From contig CASEME010000021.1 in the NCBI GenBank assembly GCA_949289125.1, forward strand, positions 1 through 53,700: a stretch of 53,700 nt of DNA, in the 5' to 3' direction. The notes beneath the pieces were generated by a model. It did not search any database. It was not told the origin of the DNA and saw nothing but the letters and a program-made list of their open reading frames with translations. Both the position numbers and the translations under genes were made by a program. The stretch comes from an uncultured Eubacteriales bacterium. GTDB taxonomy: Bacteria; Bacillota; Clostridia; Christensenellales; CAG-314. Below are positions 28,556 to 37,578 of this stretch, piece by piece (position 1 is the stretch's first letter; each line of letters begins with the position of its first letter).

Positions 28556-30220
28556 ATGGACAGAATTTTATCACCGATGGCGTTGTGGCAGGATTTTGAC
28601 GCTGCAGCACATCCATTGGAAACTAACATAATAGAACAGACTGAAAACGGGGGTATAGTAACTCAGCGTATATATTTTACCGGTGTTGCTTTGGATAGCG
28701 GTGAAAAAGTGCGCGTGTATGCTGTAGTGTGTTACAAAAACACTGCTTCGCAAAAGCCTGCCGTCTTGCTTGTCAATTCGCCTTCGCAGCCAATAGACGA
28801 AGAAGAACTTGCTTTTTGGGCGACAAACGGTATGGTGGCTATGTCTATCGACTACAACGGCGAAAGTACAGCACGTCATTACACAATTTATCCGCAATCT
28901 ATACCATATGCCAACTATACGGCATATCCTACGGGCGACTTTGATATATCGGGCAATACAGCCAAAGAAACTAAGTGGTACTACTACATTGCCAACAGCA
29001 AACGTGCTATTACTTATCTGTTGAGTTTGGGCTTTGTCAAATTCGTATCGGTATTGTCAGTAGGAGAAGGTAGCAAAATATCGCTTGCTGTCATGACGGA
29101 TAGCTGTGTCAAATGCGGCAGTGTAGTGTATGGCAACATCAATATACCCAACCCGTATGAGACGGACGACGAGGACGATGCTAAGGTTACTGCAGACAGC
29201 GATGACGACGAAGTGCATACGCAACTTGCCGAGTCCGAAAAGGCGCAGATATGGGAAATAGGTCTTAGCCCACAAAGTTATCTGCCACTGATAACCGCAC
29301 CCGTGTATTATGTATGCGGTGGCAACAGCAAGGCTGTCAATGTAGAAAGTTTTAGCAACGCAGTTACGCGCGCCAATGCAGACAGCAGATTGCTTATTTT
29401 GCCCGATACGCTCGACTATCTGCCCAACGACGCTACGAGTGGACTAATCAGATGGCTTAAAGGCAACACTGCAGTAGTGTCCGACTTGCATCTTGTAAGT
29501 ATGGATAGCAAAACGTCACCTGTATTTTGCCTTACCACGTCGCAGGACGCACAAAGTTTGTCGGTATGGTATTGCAGACAGCCTTCGGTAAACGGCAACA
29601 ATTGGGTGCGTGCTCAGCTTGTGCCCACCGAACAACAGGGCGTGTATCAAGCAACCGCCGATGTATATGTTGCAGACAGCACAGTGTATGCCGTTGCTGT
29701 ATGTGAAGGCGATGTGACAGTATCGACAGGGCTTGTTGCCGCAAAGTCGGACGGCAATGATGTCAAGACGCCCTCGTTTGTGCTGTATGGCGGTGAAAAC
29801 GATAGCCCCTTTATATCCATCAACAACGACAACGGCAAATGGCACGGTCAGGAATATTCGCTCAACCGTTGTAAAGGGTATCTTGGTATTTATGGTATCA
29901 AAGGCAAATCTATGGGTACTTTTGCCATACGAGATTCGTCCATACGTCACGTAGAAAGCGATGCCGTTACTTTTGATATATGTTGCGACGTGCGCCAAAC
30001 ATTGTATGTTATCACAGTACACGACTTTGGCGGCGACAACCAAACATATTGCGCCAAAGTACAACTTATAGGCGACAGCAAATGGCAACACATAACGTTG
30101 TCTACCGAAAACTTTTTCAGAGTGACGGACGGACACGGTATGTCGCAGGATATGACTGCAGATATGTTGGTATTCAAAGCAGACGAAAAGTTTATACTCA
30201 ACAATGTAATGTTAGTATAA
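28556..30220 (+). CDS. Cytosolic alpha/beta-hydrolase-like protein with C-terminal beta-sandwich, probably inactive
   Basis: A 554-aa protein without signal peptide. Residues ~1-300 resemble acetyl-xylan-esterase/dienelactone-type hydrolases (YFTGVALDSGEKVRVYAV; AVLLVNSP; AMSIDYNGES; LLSLGFVKFVSVLSVGEGSKISLA). The nucleophile elbow, normally GxSxG, reads SVGEGS, so the catalytic Ser looks replaced by Gly. The C-terminal ~140 residues look like a carbohydrate-binding or jelly-roll domain (GKWHGQEYSL, SKWQHITLS, EKFILNNVML). AAGGAAAT lies upstream of the ATG. It sits between rlmH and lepB with no clear pathway link. The fold assignment is from motif pattern only. Confidence 0.6.
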   Translation: MDRILSPMALWQDFDAAAHPLETNIIEQTENGGIVTQRIYFTGVALDSGEKVRVYAVVCYKNTASQKPAVLLVNSPSQPIDEEELAFWATNGMVAMSIDYNGESTARHYTIYPQSIPYANYTAYPTGDFDISGNTAKETKWYYYIANSKRAITYLLSLGFVKFVSVLSVGEGSKISLAVMTDSCVKCGSVVYGNINIPNPYETDDEDDAKVTADSDDDEVHTQLAESEKAQIWEIGLSPQSYLPLITAPVYYVCGGNSKAVNVESFSNAVTRANADSRLLILPDTLDYLPNDATSGLIRWLKGNTAVVSDLHLVSMDSKTSPVFCLTTSQDAQSLSVWYCRQPSVNGNNWVRAQLVPTEQQGVYQATADVYVADSTVYAVAVCEGDVTVSTGLVAAKSDGNDVKTPSFVLYGGENDSPFISINNDNGKWHGQEYSLNRCKGYLGIYGIKGKSMGTFAIRDSSIRHVESDAVTFDICCDVRQTLYVITVHDFGGDNQTYCAKVQLIGDSKWQHITLSTENFFRVTDGHGMSQDMTADMLVFKADEKFILNNVMLV

Positions 30221-30241
30221 CTACAAAGAGGTGAATGTAAG

Positions 30242-31066
30242 GTGTCCACAAACAAGACTAACGACAACACCAATAACGAGCAAATTGTTGGAGCAGACAT
30301 CACAAACGCGCAGAGCGGAAACACTGCAGACAATGGTTTGACTATAGAACATACAAACGAGCAACAAGACAATCAACAATTGGTGGAAAACGCGCAACTA
30401 ACAGACGCAAACACCGATGTAGACTTGCCTAATAACAATGACAACCAACAAAGCGAAAAAAGTAGCAAAAGCGGTGGAAAGGCAAAAAAACGCAGTGAAT
30501 TGATAATCAACATTGCGTTGGGTGTTGCTATATTGGTGTTTGTAGTAGCAATAATAGTGCGACTGTTTTTCTTCTGTCATATCAGTATCAGTCAGCGTTC
30601 TATGGAACCTACCTATCACGATGGCGACAAAGTGTGGGTAAGGCGTGCCAACTCAGCGCAACGCGGACAGGTAGTTGTATTTTTCCAAAACGACACGCAC
30701 GAAGGTTTTTGGAGTACTTTTACCGAAGATGACGTATTAATAATAAAACGTGTTGTGGCTGTTAGCGGAGACAGTATTTGGGTGGAGAAAGAGGCAAACG
30801 GCGAATATAGCCTAAGAGTTAAGCCCAAAGACAGCGACCAAGTGCTTACAGAAGACTATTACTACAAAGACAATGTAAAAGTACAAATACCCAATATGGA
30901 TGCAGCAACTCTTGGCATATTGCAAGACCATATAGGCGAGCAAAATGCTTTGGTGATAGAGGAAAATTGCTTTTTTGCAATGGGGGACAACCGCCCTATT
31001 AGTGACGACAGCCGACACAGCTATGGACAAATCAGTTTTGACCGAATGTTGGGTATTGTAATATAG
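30242..31066 (+). CDS. lepB: Signal peptidase I
   Basis: A 274-aa type I signal peptidase that removes signal peptides from exported proteins. An unusually long Asn/Gln-rich cytosolic N-terminus (~1-85, with a basic GGKAKKRSE end) precedes one membrane segment (~90-113). Catalytic Ser is in SQRSMEPTYHDGD (~119) and catalytic Lys in IIKRVVAVSGDS (~165). Box E is FAMGDNRPISDDSRHSYG. The GTG start at 30242 has AGAGGTG upstream. A terminator follows. Confidence 0.93.
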   Translation: MSTNKTNDNTNNEQIVGADITNAQSGNTADNGLTIEHTNEQQDNQQLVENAQLTDANTDVDLPNNNDNQQSEKSSKSGGKAKKRSELIINIALGVAILVFVVAIIVRLFFFCHISISQRSMEPTYHDGDKVWVRRANSAQRGQVVVFFQNDTHEGFWSTFTEDDVLIIKRVVAVSGDSIWVEKEANGEYSLRVKPKDSDQVLTEDYYYKDNVKVQIPNMDAATLGILQDHIGEQNALVIEENCFFAMGDNRPISDDSRHSYGQISFDRMLGIVI

Positions 31067-31106
31067 TGTGGCTATTGTATCTCTCACAAACAAATATCAA
31101 CTAATT

Positions 31107-31137
31107 AAGGACGCAGATAATAGCGTCCTTTTTTTGT
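31107..31137 (+). terminator. lepB terminator
   Basis: AAGGACGC and GCGTCCTT form an 8-bp stem followed by a run of T. Confidence 0.88.
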
Positions 31138-31156
31138 TGCCATAGTACTGTATACC

Positions 31157-31185
31157 GTATAGTTGGCACAAAGTATCACATATTA
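31157..31185 (+). promoter_or_regulatory. Sigma-G/F-type (forespore) promoter of the gerK operon
   Basis: GTATA (31157-31161), a 17-bp gap and CATATTA (31179-31185) fit the forespore consensus (GHATR / CATnnTA). No sigma-A boxes fit as well. The ATG at 31191 lies six bases past the element and lacks a ribosome site. Confidence 0.55.
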
Positions 31186-31190
31186 ACGGT

Positions 31191-32639
31191 ATGAAAAACA
31201 AAAGCAAAGTACCTGTTGCACAACAGTATCTCAAAGACTTGCAGTCTGCCTACGGTGACAGCGAAGACTTTCGTGTGCGCACATTGGCATTAAAGCCCGA
31301 AGTGGTAGTAGTCAGTTTGGATACAATGTGTGACGACAACAAAATAAGCCACTGTGTGCTCGAACCGCTGTTGTGTCTTGCTCAACAGACGCTAAGTGCC
31401 GATATTGTAGAACAAAAGTTGTCCTTTGCCGTCAAAGTTACCAAAGCGGTCAACTACGAGCAGATGACAGAGTTGTTTTTCAACGGCTACACCTTGATTT
31501 TTATACAGGGCGAAAGCAAAGTGGTGTGCGCCGACACTCGTATAGCTTTGGGGCGTGCCGTTATGGAACCGCCCACGTCTATTGTGCTTAGCGGCCCGCG
31601 AGAAGGCTTTGTAGAAGATGTAAAGACCAACCTAACGTTGTTGCGCAAACGTCTCAAAACAGAGCGATTCAAAACAGTGGAGTTGTCCGTAGGCAAGTAC
31701 ACCAATACCAATGTAACTGTGTGTTATATTGACGACATTGTCAAAAAAGACGTATTGGAAGAAATATTGCAACGCATATCTGCCATAGATACAGACGGCA
31801 TATTGGATAGCAGTTACCTAAGTAGTTATCTCGAAAGTCACCGTACTTTGTTGTTCAACAGAGTGGGCAGTACAGAAAAACCCGACGTAGTGTGTGGCAA
31901 ACTGCTTGAAGGCAGGGTGGCAATCATTGTGGACGGCTCGCCTATGGTGCTTACTTGTCCATATCTGTTTATCGAAGACTTGCAAGCACCGGGGGATTAT
32001 CACCAAAGTAGCGATATTACTTCTGTTAGCAGAGTATTGAGGTTTATCAGCGTCATTGTGTCGGTATTTTTGCCGGCAATGTTTGTGTGCTTGGAAAAGT
32101 ACAACTATCAGATAATACCGCTCAAGTTTCTCATCACCGTGCTCAATGCTACAGAGGCTATACCATTTTCCCCACTCACAGAAATGTTGTTAGTAATAGT
32201 TATCTTTGACATTTTGCGCGAGGCAAACTTGCGTATGCCCACTGCGGTAGGTATGTCATTATCTCTTGTGGGAGCAATAGTACTTGGTGATGCCGCCGTC
32301 AAAGCAGGGCTGTTGGGTGCACCTGCCGTTATGGTAGGGGCTTTGTCGGGCATAGGACTGTATACTATGCCACAAAATACGTTGGTGCTTAGTCTGCTAA
32401 GACTTATATTCACCTTTATTGGCGGTGTAATGGGACTACTTGGAGTAATAATTGGCATTATGTCACTTATTGCATATATGGTAAGTATGCAGGACTACGG
32501 AGTACCCTTTCTTGCGCCTTATGCGCCTGCCATTCCGCACGACAAGCAGGATGCTGTGTTGCAAAGTCCGCTTGCACGACAGCACAAGCGCCCGCAGTCG
32601 CTCAATAATACCCACAATGCGACAAGGAGGGGCAAATGA
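31191..32639 (+). CDS. gerKA: Spore germination protein GerKA/GerA family, subunit A
   Basis: The 482-aa A subunit of a nutrient germinant receptor in the spore inner membrane. The cytosolic N-terminal ~270 residues carry the family pattern (YLKDLQSAYGDSEDFRVRTL; SGPREGFVEDVKTNLTLLRKR; then IVDGSPMVLTCPYLF). About five membrane segments lie between ~285 and 440. It senses small-molecule nutrients with the B and C subunits; the specific germinant is unknown. Its stop overlaps the gerKB start (ATGATG). Expression in the forespore is suggested by the promoter motif. Confidence 0.92.
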   Translation: MKNKSKVPVAQQYLKDLQSAYGDSEDFRVRTLALKPEVVVVSLDTMCDDNKISHCVLEPLLCLAQQTLSADIVEQKLSFAVKVTKAVNYEQMTELFFNGYTLIFIQGESKVVCADTRIALGRAVMEPPTSIVLSGPREGFVEDVKTNLTLLRKRLKTERFKTVELSVGKYTNTNVTVCYIDDIVKKDVLEEILQRISAIDTDGILDSSYLSSYLESHRTLLFNRVGSTEKPDVVCGKLLEGRVAIIVDGSPMVLTCPYLFIEDLQAPGDYHQSSDITSVSRVLRFISVIVSVFLPAMFVCLEKYNYQIIPLKFLITVLNATEAIPFSPLTEMLLVIVIFDILREANLRMPTAVGMSLSLVGAIVLGDAAVKAGLLGAPAVMVGALSGIGLYTMPQNTLVLSLLRLIFTFIGGVMGLLGVIIGIMSLIAYMVSMQDYGVPFLAPYAPAIPHDKQDAVLQSPLARQHKRPQSLNNTHNATRRGK

Positions 32640-33772
32640 TGCAAAACAAAGTAAAATGGTCGCAAATTGCGCTTATATTGCTACTGATAGTACCTGGTGG
32701 CAAATATCTTTCCTTGCCTGCCGCACTTGCACAACAGGTGGGTAAAGATAGTTGGATAGTAATAGCAGTGTTATTGCTGTTAGATGCAATATGTCTTGCT
32801 ATGACAATAAAAGCTGCTGTTATCAACAAACACAACTTGTCGTTCAATTCGGTATTAACTAACACAGTAGGTGCAGTGCCGTCCAAAGTGATATACGTCA
32901 TATTTTTTGTGTTGCTACAGATGCGCATAATAACGCTTATGGCGTCAGTATACAAACTGTTTGCCGCAACATTTACCATACGTTCTTCTTGGGTGGGCTT
33001 TTGGCTGCCAATATCGGCATTTTGTCTGCTTGTAGTTGCCAAAGGTTTCAAAACAATAGCAAGGCTCAATCAGTTGCTTAGTGTATTGGTTATGTTTTCG
33101 TTAGTGTCCATACTAATATATCCTGCTACTCAGCTTGATGTACGCAATTTGTTGCCCTTACCCCAAAGCGACTTTGCTACAATACTGCAAGGTACGTTCA
33201 ACAGTACATTCTGGTTTGCAGATTATATGTTTCTGTTTTTTGTGCTCGACAGTATATGCCCATCTCGACACCCTTATGTCAGCGTTATGAGCGGTTTTGG
33301 CGTGGGCGCAGTGCTTACAGTGCTTATGAATGTATTGTTTATTGCGCTGTACGGTCCGCTTGCTCCCTATACAGACCTTGCCATGAGCAAAGTCAGTCAG
33401 TTTGCTTTGGCGCTCAATACCAATGGTCGTCTCGATTGGCTGTCACTATCTGTATGGACCACGTCGGTATTTATCAAACTTGCGTTGTTTACCTTCTCTG
33501 CATACAAATGTTTGCAATTTTTGATAGGCAACAAGCAGCTCAAGTTTAACTATTGGATAGGTGCAATAGTAGTAGTCTTTTCGCTTACTCCGCTGTTTTT
33601 GTCTTCGGACAAACTGCTCAAATATATGTTGCCTTACACAGTCTATCCGTTTTGCGTTGTGCAGTATGTGTTGCCTCTATTTTTGCCACTGCTTGTAAAA
33701 ATAGCCAACAACAAGCACGATAAGCGCATAGTAGAAAAACTCAACCTTTCGGAGGTGGCGGCTAATGAATAG
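32636..33772 (+). CDS. gerKB: Spore germination permease, GerKB family
   Basis: The 378-aa B subunit is related to amino-acid permeases and has about ten membrane segments across its length (for example QIALILLLIVPGGKYLSLPA; VIAVLLLLDAICLAMTI). In GerA-type receptors this subunit forms the nutrient-binding site. AAGGAGG precedes the start; both 32636 and 32639 are ATG and overlap the gerKA stop. gerKC overlaps its 3' end by 8 bases. Confidence 0.9.
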   Translation: MMQNKVKWSQIALILLLIVPGGKYLSLPAALAQQVGKDSWIVIAVLLLLDAICLAMTIKAAVINKHNLSFNSVLTNTVGAVPSKVIYVIFFVLLQMRIITLMASVYKLFAATFTIRSSWVGFWLPISAFCLLVVAKGFKTIARLNQLLSVLVMFSLVSILIYPATQLDVRNLLPLPQSDFATILQGTFNSTFWFADYMFLFFVLDSICPSRHPYVSVMSGFGVGAVLTVLMNVLFIALYGPLAPYTDLAMSKVSQFALALNTNGRLDWLSLSVWTTSVFIKLALFTFSAYKCLQFLIGNKQLKFNYWIGAIVVVFSLTPLFLSSDKLLKYMLPYTVYPFCVVQYVLPLFLPLLVKIANNKHDKRIVEKLNLSEVAANE

Positions 33773-34943
33773 AGGCAAAAAAATACTCATTCTGTTGGGT
33801 TGCGGCGCGCTGTTGATATTTTTGTCATTAAGTTTTTCAGGGCAGGATATATCTGCACGAGCAATAGTACTCGGCTTGGGTGTGGATTGGGACGAACAGA
33901 CCAAACAGTACCTCATCACAGCAGAGATAGTAAGCCCCGGCGGAGGTAGCGACCAACAGGTAGGTACGTTCAGCAAACTTGTAGACGGCAGAGGAGACAC
34001 AATGTCGCATGCGCTGTCCGACATCTATGCGCAGACAGGGCGCAAAAGTTCGCTCGGTCAATGCCAAATACTCTTGTTGGGCGAAAGTATGTACAAAAAC
34101 ACCGATTTGTTGCAGTGCCTTTCGTACTTTTCGCTGTCTGAGGCATTTAAGGACAGTTCGTCGGTATGTTGCACAGTAGGCGAGGCCAACGCGCTGATGA
34201 ATACGCAACTACCGCTATCGGGCAGTATCTCTATGACTTTGGTAGAGTTGCTCAAAGACGCAGGCAAGCTTGTGGCAGTACCGTCAACTACGCTCAATAA
34301 GTTTATGCAAAGCCAAATGGTGTTAACTCGTTCGGGCGTGTTGAGCGTAATTGAATATGTCGAAAACAAAGATATACAGCAATCGGACAACGCTGGCGAC
34401 AGTCAAAAACCACAAGGCACTTACAAGTGTAACACCGTTGCCGTATTCAAAGACAATCGCTTTGTCACTGCTTTGGACGATACGCAATCTTTGGCGTACA
34501 CCTTGCTTGCTACAGATTGTATAGGTCAGATATACACAGTAAAAGACGACCACGACAACGAATACAATCCGCAGTTGATAAGCGCAGTAGTTACCGACAA
34601 CTCTTGTGACATAAGCGTTGAGCAACAGGGCGACAAACTCAACGTCACGTTCACCATAGATGCAGAGGTGCATAGCCTTGCTAACGGCTATCACGGCAAA
34701 GAAGGCATCTTTTTCCCAAAATGGACAGAAACTATGACAGATGGTATGTTGCAACAGGTAAAGGACAGCATATTTGCTCAGATTGAGGAATACTTCAAAG
34801 CACAACAGCAATACAACTTCGATATTGTCAATATCTACAAAGCGTACGAGATAAAGTACGGTGCAAGCGACCAACCTATACAACAACGTTTGCCTATGGA
34901 AAATATTGTTATCGATGTCAAAGTCAATGTTACCGAAAACTAA
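33765..34943 (+). CDS. gerKC: Spore germination protein GerKC family, without the usual lipobox
   Basis: The 392-aa C subunit is normally a lipoprotein on the outer face of the spore inner membrane. Family features present: AIVLGLGVDWDEQTKQYLIT near the N-terminus, GQCQILLLGESM, SVIEYVENKD, and the C-terminal domain (EEYFKAQQQYNFDIVNIYK). The N-terminus is hydrophobic (KKILILLGCGALLIFLSLSF), but the expected ...SGCWD lipobox reads LSFSGQDIS, with no Cys. A Cys at residue 13 (LLGC) is too close to the start for a normal lipobox. It is probably anchored by an uncleaved helix. GGAGGTGG precedes the ATG. Confidence 0.88.
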   Translation: MNRGKKILILLGCGALLIFLSLSFSGQDISARAIVLGLGVDWDEQTKQYLITAEIVSPGGGSDQQVGTFSKLVDGRGDTMSHALSDIYAQTGRKSSLGQCQILLLGESMYKNTDLLQCLSYFSLSEAFKDSSSVCCTVGEANALMNTQLPLSGSISMTLVELLKDAGKLVAVPSTTLNKFMQSQMVLTRSGVLSVIEYVENKDIQQSDNAGDSQKPQGTYKCNTVAVFKDNRFVTALDDTQSLAYTLLATDCIGQIYTVKDDHDNEYNPQLISAVVTDNSCDISVEQQGDKLNVTFTIDAEVHSLANGYHGKEGIFFPKWTETMTDGMLQQVKDSIFAQIEEYFKAQQQYNFDIVNIYKAYEIKYGASDQPIQQRLPMENIVIDVKVNVTEN

Positions 34944-34990
34944 CAGTTGGCAAAAGGCAATTTGTACAATTATCACTTTGTAACAATTTT

Positions 34991-35022
34991 ACGCACTTTT
35001 GGGCTTGTGCTTAAAAGTGCGT
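34991..35022 (+). terminator. gerK operon terminator
   Basis: ACGCACTTTT and AAAAGTGCGT form a perfect 10-bp stem. The following T run is weak (TGTTGTATTTG). Confidence 0.65.
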
Positions 35023-35045
35023 TGTTGTATTTGCAACACAAGCTG

Positions 35046-35074
35046 TTGTCAGTAGTTGTACTATGTGGTACAAT
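35046..35074 (+). promoter_or_regulatory. Promoter of the ATP-grasp gene
   Basis: TTGTCA (35046-35051), 17 bp and TACAAT (35069-35074). Confidence 0.6.
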
Positions 35075-35105
35075 ATTGGCAATTACTATAGAGGTTGTTA
35101 ATGCA

Positions 35106-35993
35106 ATGAAGGGCAAAGGTTTAATAATTATCAATGCCGCAGACAAGAGCGGCAATACACAATACAAAGTAAACAGAATGAGCGAGCAACTGCGGGAGTT
35201 GGGTGTTGATACAGAGGTAGTTACCAACGACCATTTTTTGTGCTATGTGGACAGACAAGGCATAGTGTCACGAGCTAAGCAATACGACTTTGCGTTGTTT
35301 TTTGACAAAGACAAGTATGTATCGTATATGTTGGAAGCCACAGGTTTGCGTTTGTTTAACAGTGCACGTGCTATAGAATTGTGCGACGACAAGATGTCTA
35401 CACACATAGAGCTTGCCAAACACGGCATACCAATGCCTACAACACTTGCAGGGGCGTTGTGCTATACTGATGACGCTGTTATTGACGACAAATATTTGCA
35501 ACGTGCACAACAAATGTTGGGCTTTCCTATGGTGGTAAAACAATGCTATGGCAGTTACGGCAAACAGGTTGAACTTATAAGCAACAGTGAGCAACTGAGG
35601 CAGACAGTTGAACGTATCAAAACAAAACCCTATCTTTTTCAACAATATGTGGGCTACAAAAAGGGGCAAGACACACGCATAATAGTAGTTGGCGGCAAAG
35701 TGTGTTGCGCTATGCAACGAGTGTCCAACGGCGACTTCCGTTCTAATATCGAATTGGGTGGAATTGGCTACGTGGCAAAACTCAACGACGACTTTGTGGC
35801 TATTGCCGAGCGTGCTTCCGATATTCTTGGTTTGGACTACTGCGGTATAGATATACTTACGGACAAAGATGGTAGTCCGTTGGTGTGTGAAGTCAACAGC
35901 AACGCTATGTTTGGCGGTATCGAGCGTGTAACGGGCGTCAATGTGGCGCAAGCCTTTGCTTTGCATATAACAAAACAGGTGTATGGAAAGTAG
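35106..35993 (+). CDS. RimK-like ATP-grasp ligase
   Basis: A 295-aa ATP-grasp enzyme that forms amide bonds between a carboxylate and an amine, like RimK (glutamate to S6), LysX or CofF. Motifs: substrate domain with YKVNRM (~20); ATP-binding FPMVVKQCYGSYGKQV (~138-153); GQDTRIIVVGGKV; and the Mg-binding GIDILTDKDGSPLVCEVNSN. The ATG at 35106 is preferred because GAGGT lies ten bases upstream and the promoter lies just before; the frame is open further left but starts in the gerK terminator. The acceptor is unknown. Confidence 0.85.
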   Translation: MKGKGLIIINAADKSGNTQYKVNRMSEQLRELGVDTEVVTNDHFLCYVDRQGIVSRAKQYDFALFFDKDKYVSYMLEATGLRLFNSARAIELCDDKMSTHIELAKHGIPMPTTLAGALCYTDDAVIDDKYLQRAQQMLGFPMVVKQCYGSYGKQVELISNSEQLRQTVERIKTKPYLFQQYVGYKKGQDTRIIVVGGKVCCAMQRVSNGDFRSNIELGGIGYVAKLNDDFVAIAERASDILGLDYCGIDILTDKDGSPLVCEVNSNAMFGGIERVTGVNVAQAFALHITKQVYGK

Positions 35994-36066
35994 TTGTGTT
36001 GTAAACATGCGTGCATATTGCGTGCGTGTACAAATTGGTCAATATGCACAATTTTTGCGTTTTGTA

Positions 36067-36096
36067 TTGACAACTTGGTATATTTAGCTGTACAAT
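36067..36096 (+). promoter_or_regulatory. Promoter of the M18 aminopeptidase gene
   Basis: Consensus TTGACA (36067-36072), 18 bp and TACAAT (36091-36096). Confidence 0.65.
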
Positions 36097-36161
36097 GCGT
36101 AAAACCGACTAATTGCGGTCAACTTGTGTATACAGTACCTACACAACGGAGGAGTTTATCT

Positions 36162-37424
36162 ATGATAAGTCTCAAAGAATTTTTGCAACAGTCTTATACG
36201 GCATACCACGTGGTAGCCAATGCCAAAGCTATGCTCAACGAGCAAGGTTTTGAACAGTTGCGTATGTCGCGCCAATGGGATTTGAAAGAGGGCGGCAAAT
36301 ATTATGTTACAAAAAACGACAGTACGATAATAGCTTTTGTGGTGGGCGACCTTTCGCACTATGGCTACAACATAGTGGAGACGCACAACGATAGTCCGGC
36401 TTTGCGTGTCAAAGGCAACGGCACAGTGACTGCCAACGGAGTTACGCGCCTCAATGTAGAACAATACGGCGGTGGTTTGCTGTACAGTATGTTGGACAGA
36501 CCGCTTAAAGTATGTGGCAGATTGATATTGCGTACCGAACAAGGATTGTGCACACAGCTTGTGCAGTCCGACTACAATGTGGTTATACCTTCACTTGCAA
36601 TACACCAAAACCGTTCTGCCAACGACAGTTTGTCGCTCAATGTGCAAAAGGATATGTTGCCTTTGCTGTGCGAAGGAGAGGGCGATTTGTATTCTACCCT
36701 TACCGACCAGCAGGTAGTGGACGCAGATTTGTTTGTAGTGCCTGACGAACAGCCATTTTATGCAGGGGTGGACAGCGAATTTTTGTGTGCGCCGAGGTTG
36801 GACAATCTTTGCAATGTGTACAGCAGTCTTGTTGCCGTTACCGATTGTTTGCCAAAGGGCATTGCAGTGTGTGCGTGCTTTGACAACGAGGAGATAGGCA
36901 GTATGACAAAGCAAGGCGCAAAGTCAGACTTTTTGCCATCACTGCTCAAAAAGATAAACGCTACACTCGATTATACCGAGCAAGACCTTGTAGCCGTGCT
37001 CAACAGCGCAGTTATATTGTCGGTAGACAATGGTCATGCCGTGCATCCTGCTCATCCCGACAAGTACGATATATGCCAATCGGGACAGGCGTATATGAAC
37101 GGCGGTGTGGTGGTAAAACACAACGTGCATTATGCCACAGACGGTATGTCGGCTGCTATTGTCAAGACTATTATGGATAACAACGATATTCCTTATCAGG
37201 ATTATTACAACAGGTCGGACGCTTCTTGCGGTTCTACGTTGGGACTTATCACGTCCACTATGCTACAAGCCAATACTTGCGATATAGGGCTTGCACAACT
37301 TGCTATGCACTCCGCAGTAGAAACGGTAGGAAGAAGGGACATCAAATGTATGCAACAGCTACTAAGTGCCTTTTTTGATGCCAAGTTAGTGTGCGAGGGT
37401 AACGGCAAATACACAATCGGTTAA
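36162..37424 (+). CDS. apeB: M18-family aminopeptidase (aspartyl-type)
   Basis: A 420-aa two-zinc cytosolic aminopeptidase that removes N-terminal residues, often acidic ones. M18 motifs: VETHNDSPALRVKG (His and Asp ligands; usually HTDSPCLRLK), FDNEEIGSMTKQGA (Glu-Glu), LSVDNGHAVHP and a C-terminal TSTMLQANTCDIG, where M18 proteins usually have His before the final turn. GGAGGAG precedes the ATG at 36162. The open frame to the left covers the promoter and is not coding. Single-gene unit with a terminator. Confidence 0.9.
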   Translation: MISLKEFLQQSYTAYHVVANAKAMLNEQGFEQLRMSRQWDLKEGGKYYVTKNDSTIIAFVVGDLSHYGYNIVETHNDSPALRVKGNGTVTANGVTRLNVEQYGGGLLYSMLDRPLKVCGRLILRTEQGLCTQLVQSDYNVVIPSLAIHQNRSANDSLSLNVQKDMLPLLCEGEGDLYSTLTDQQVVDADLFVVPDEQPFYAGVDSEFLCAPRLDNLCNVYSSLVAVTDCLPKGIAVCACFDNEEIGSMTKQGAKSDFLPSLLKKINATLDYTEQDLVAVLNSAVILSVDNGHAVHPAHPDKYDICQSGQAYMNGGVVVKHNVHYATDGMSAAIVKTIMDNNDIPYQDYYNRSDASCGSTLGLITSTMLQANTCDIGLAQLAMHSAVETVGRRDIKCMQQLLSAFFDAKLVCEGNGKYTIG

Positions 37425-37496
37425 TTGACTCCGTTAAATTATTGAGTATCGTCCAAGTTGTATATGTGTGTAACACCAACAACCAAATAGGTAAAA

Positions 37497-37541
37497 CAAA
37501 ACACCCCAAAAACAGTAATATGTTTTCGAGGTGTTTTTCTT
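37497..37541. terminator. Terminator between apeB and the convergent hydrolase gene
   Basis: AAACACC and GGTGTTT arms with A-rich left and T-rich right flanks around an AT loop (AAAACAGTAATATGTTTT adds pairs). Confidence 0.6.
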
Positions 37542-37578
37542 CTATATTTATGTAGTTTTCACGCAACAAAACGCACGT

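Noticed and set aside
35994..36161. N-terminal extension of the M18 peptidase frame
   Set aside because: It covers the TTGACA/TACAAT promoter and precedes the GGAGGAG ribosome site of the ATG at 36162.
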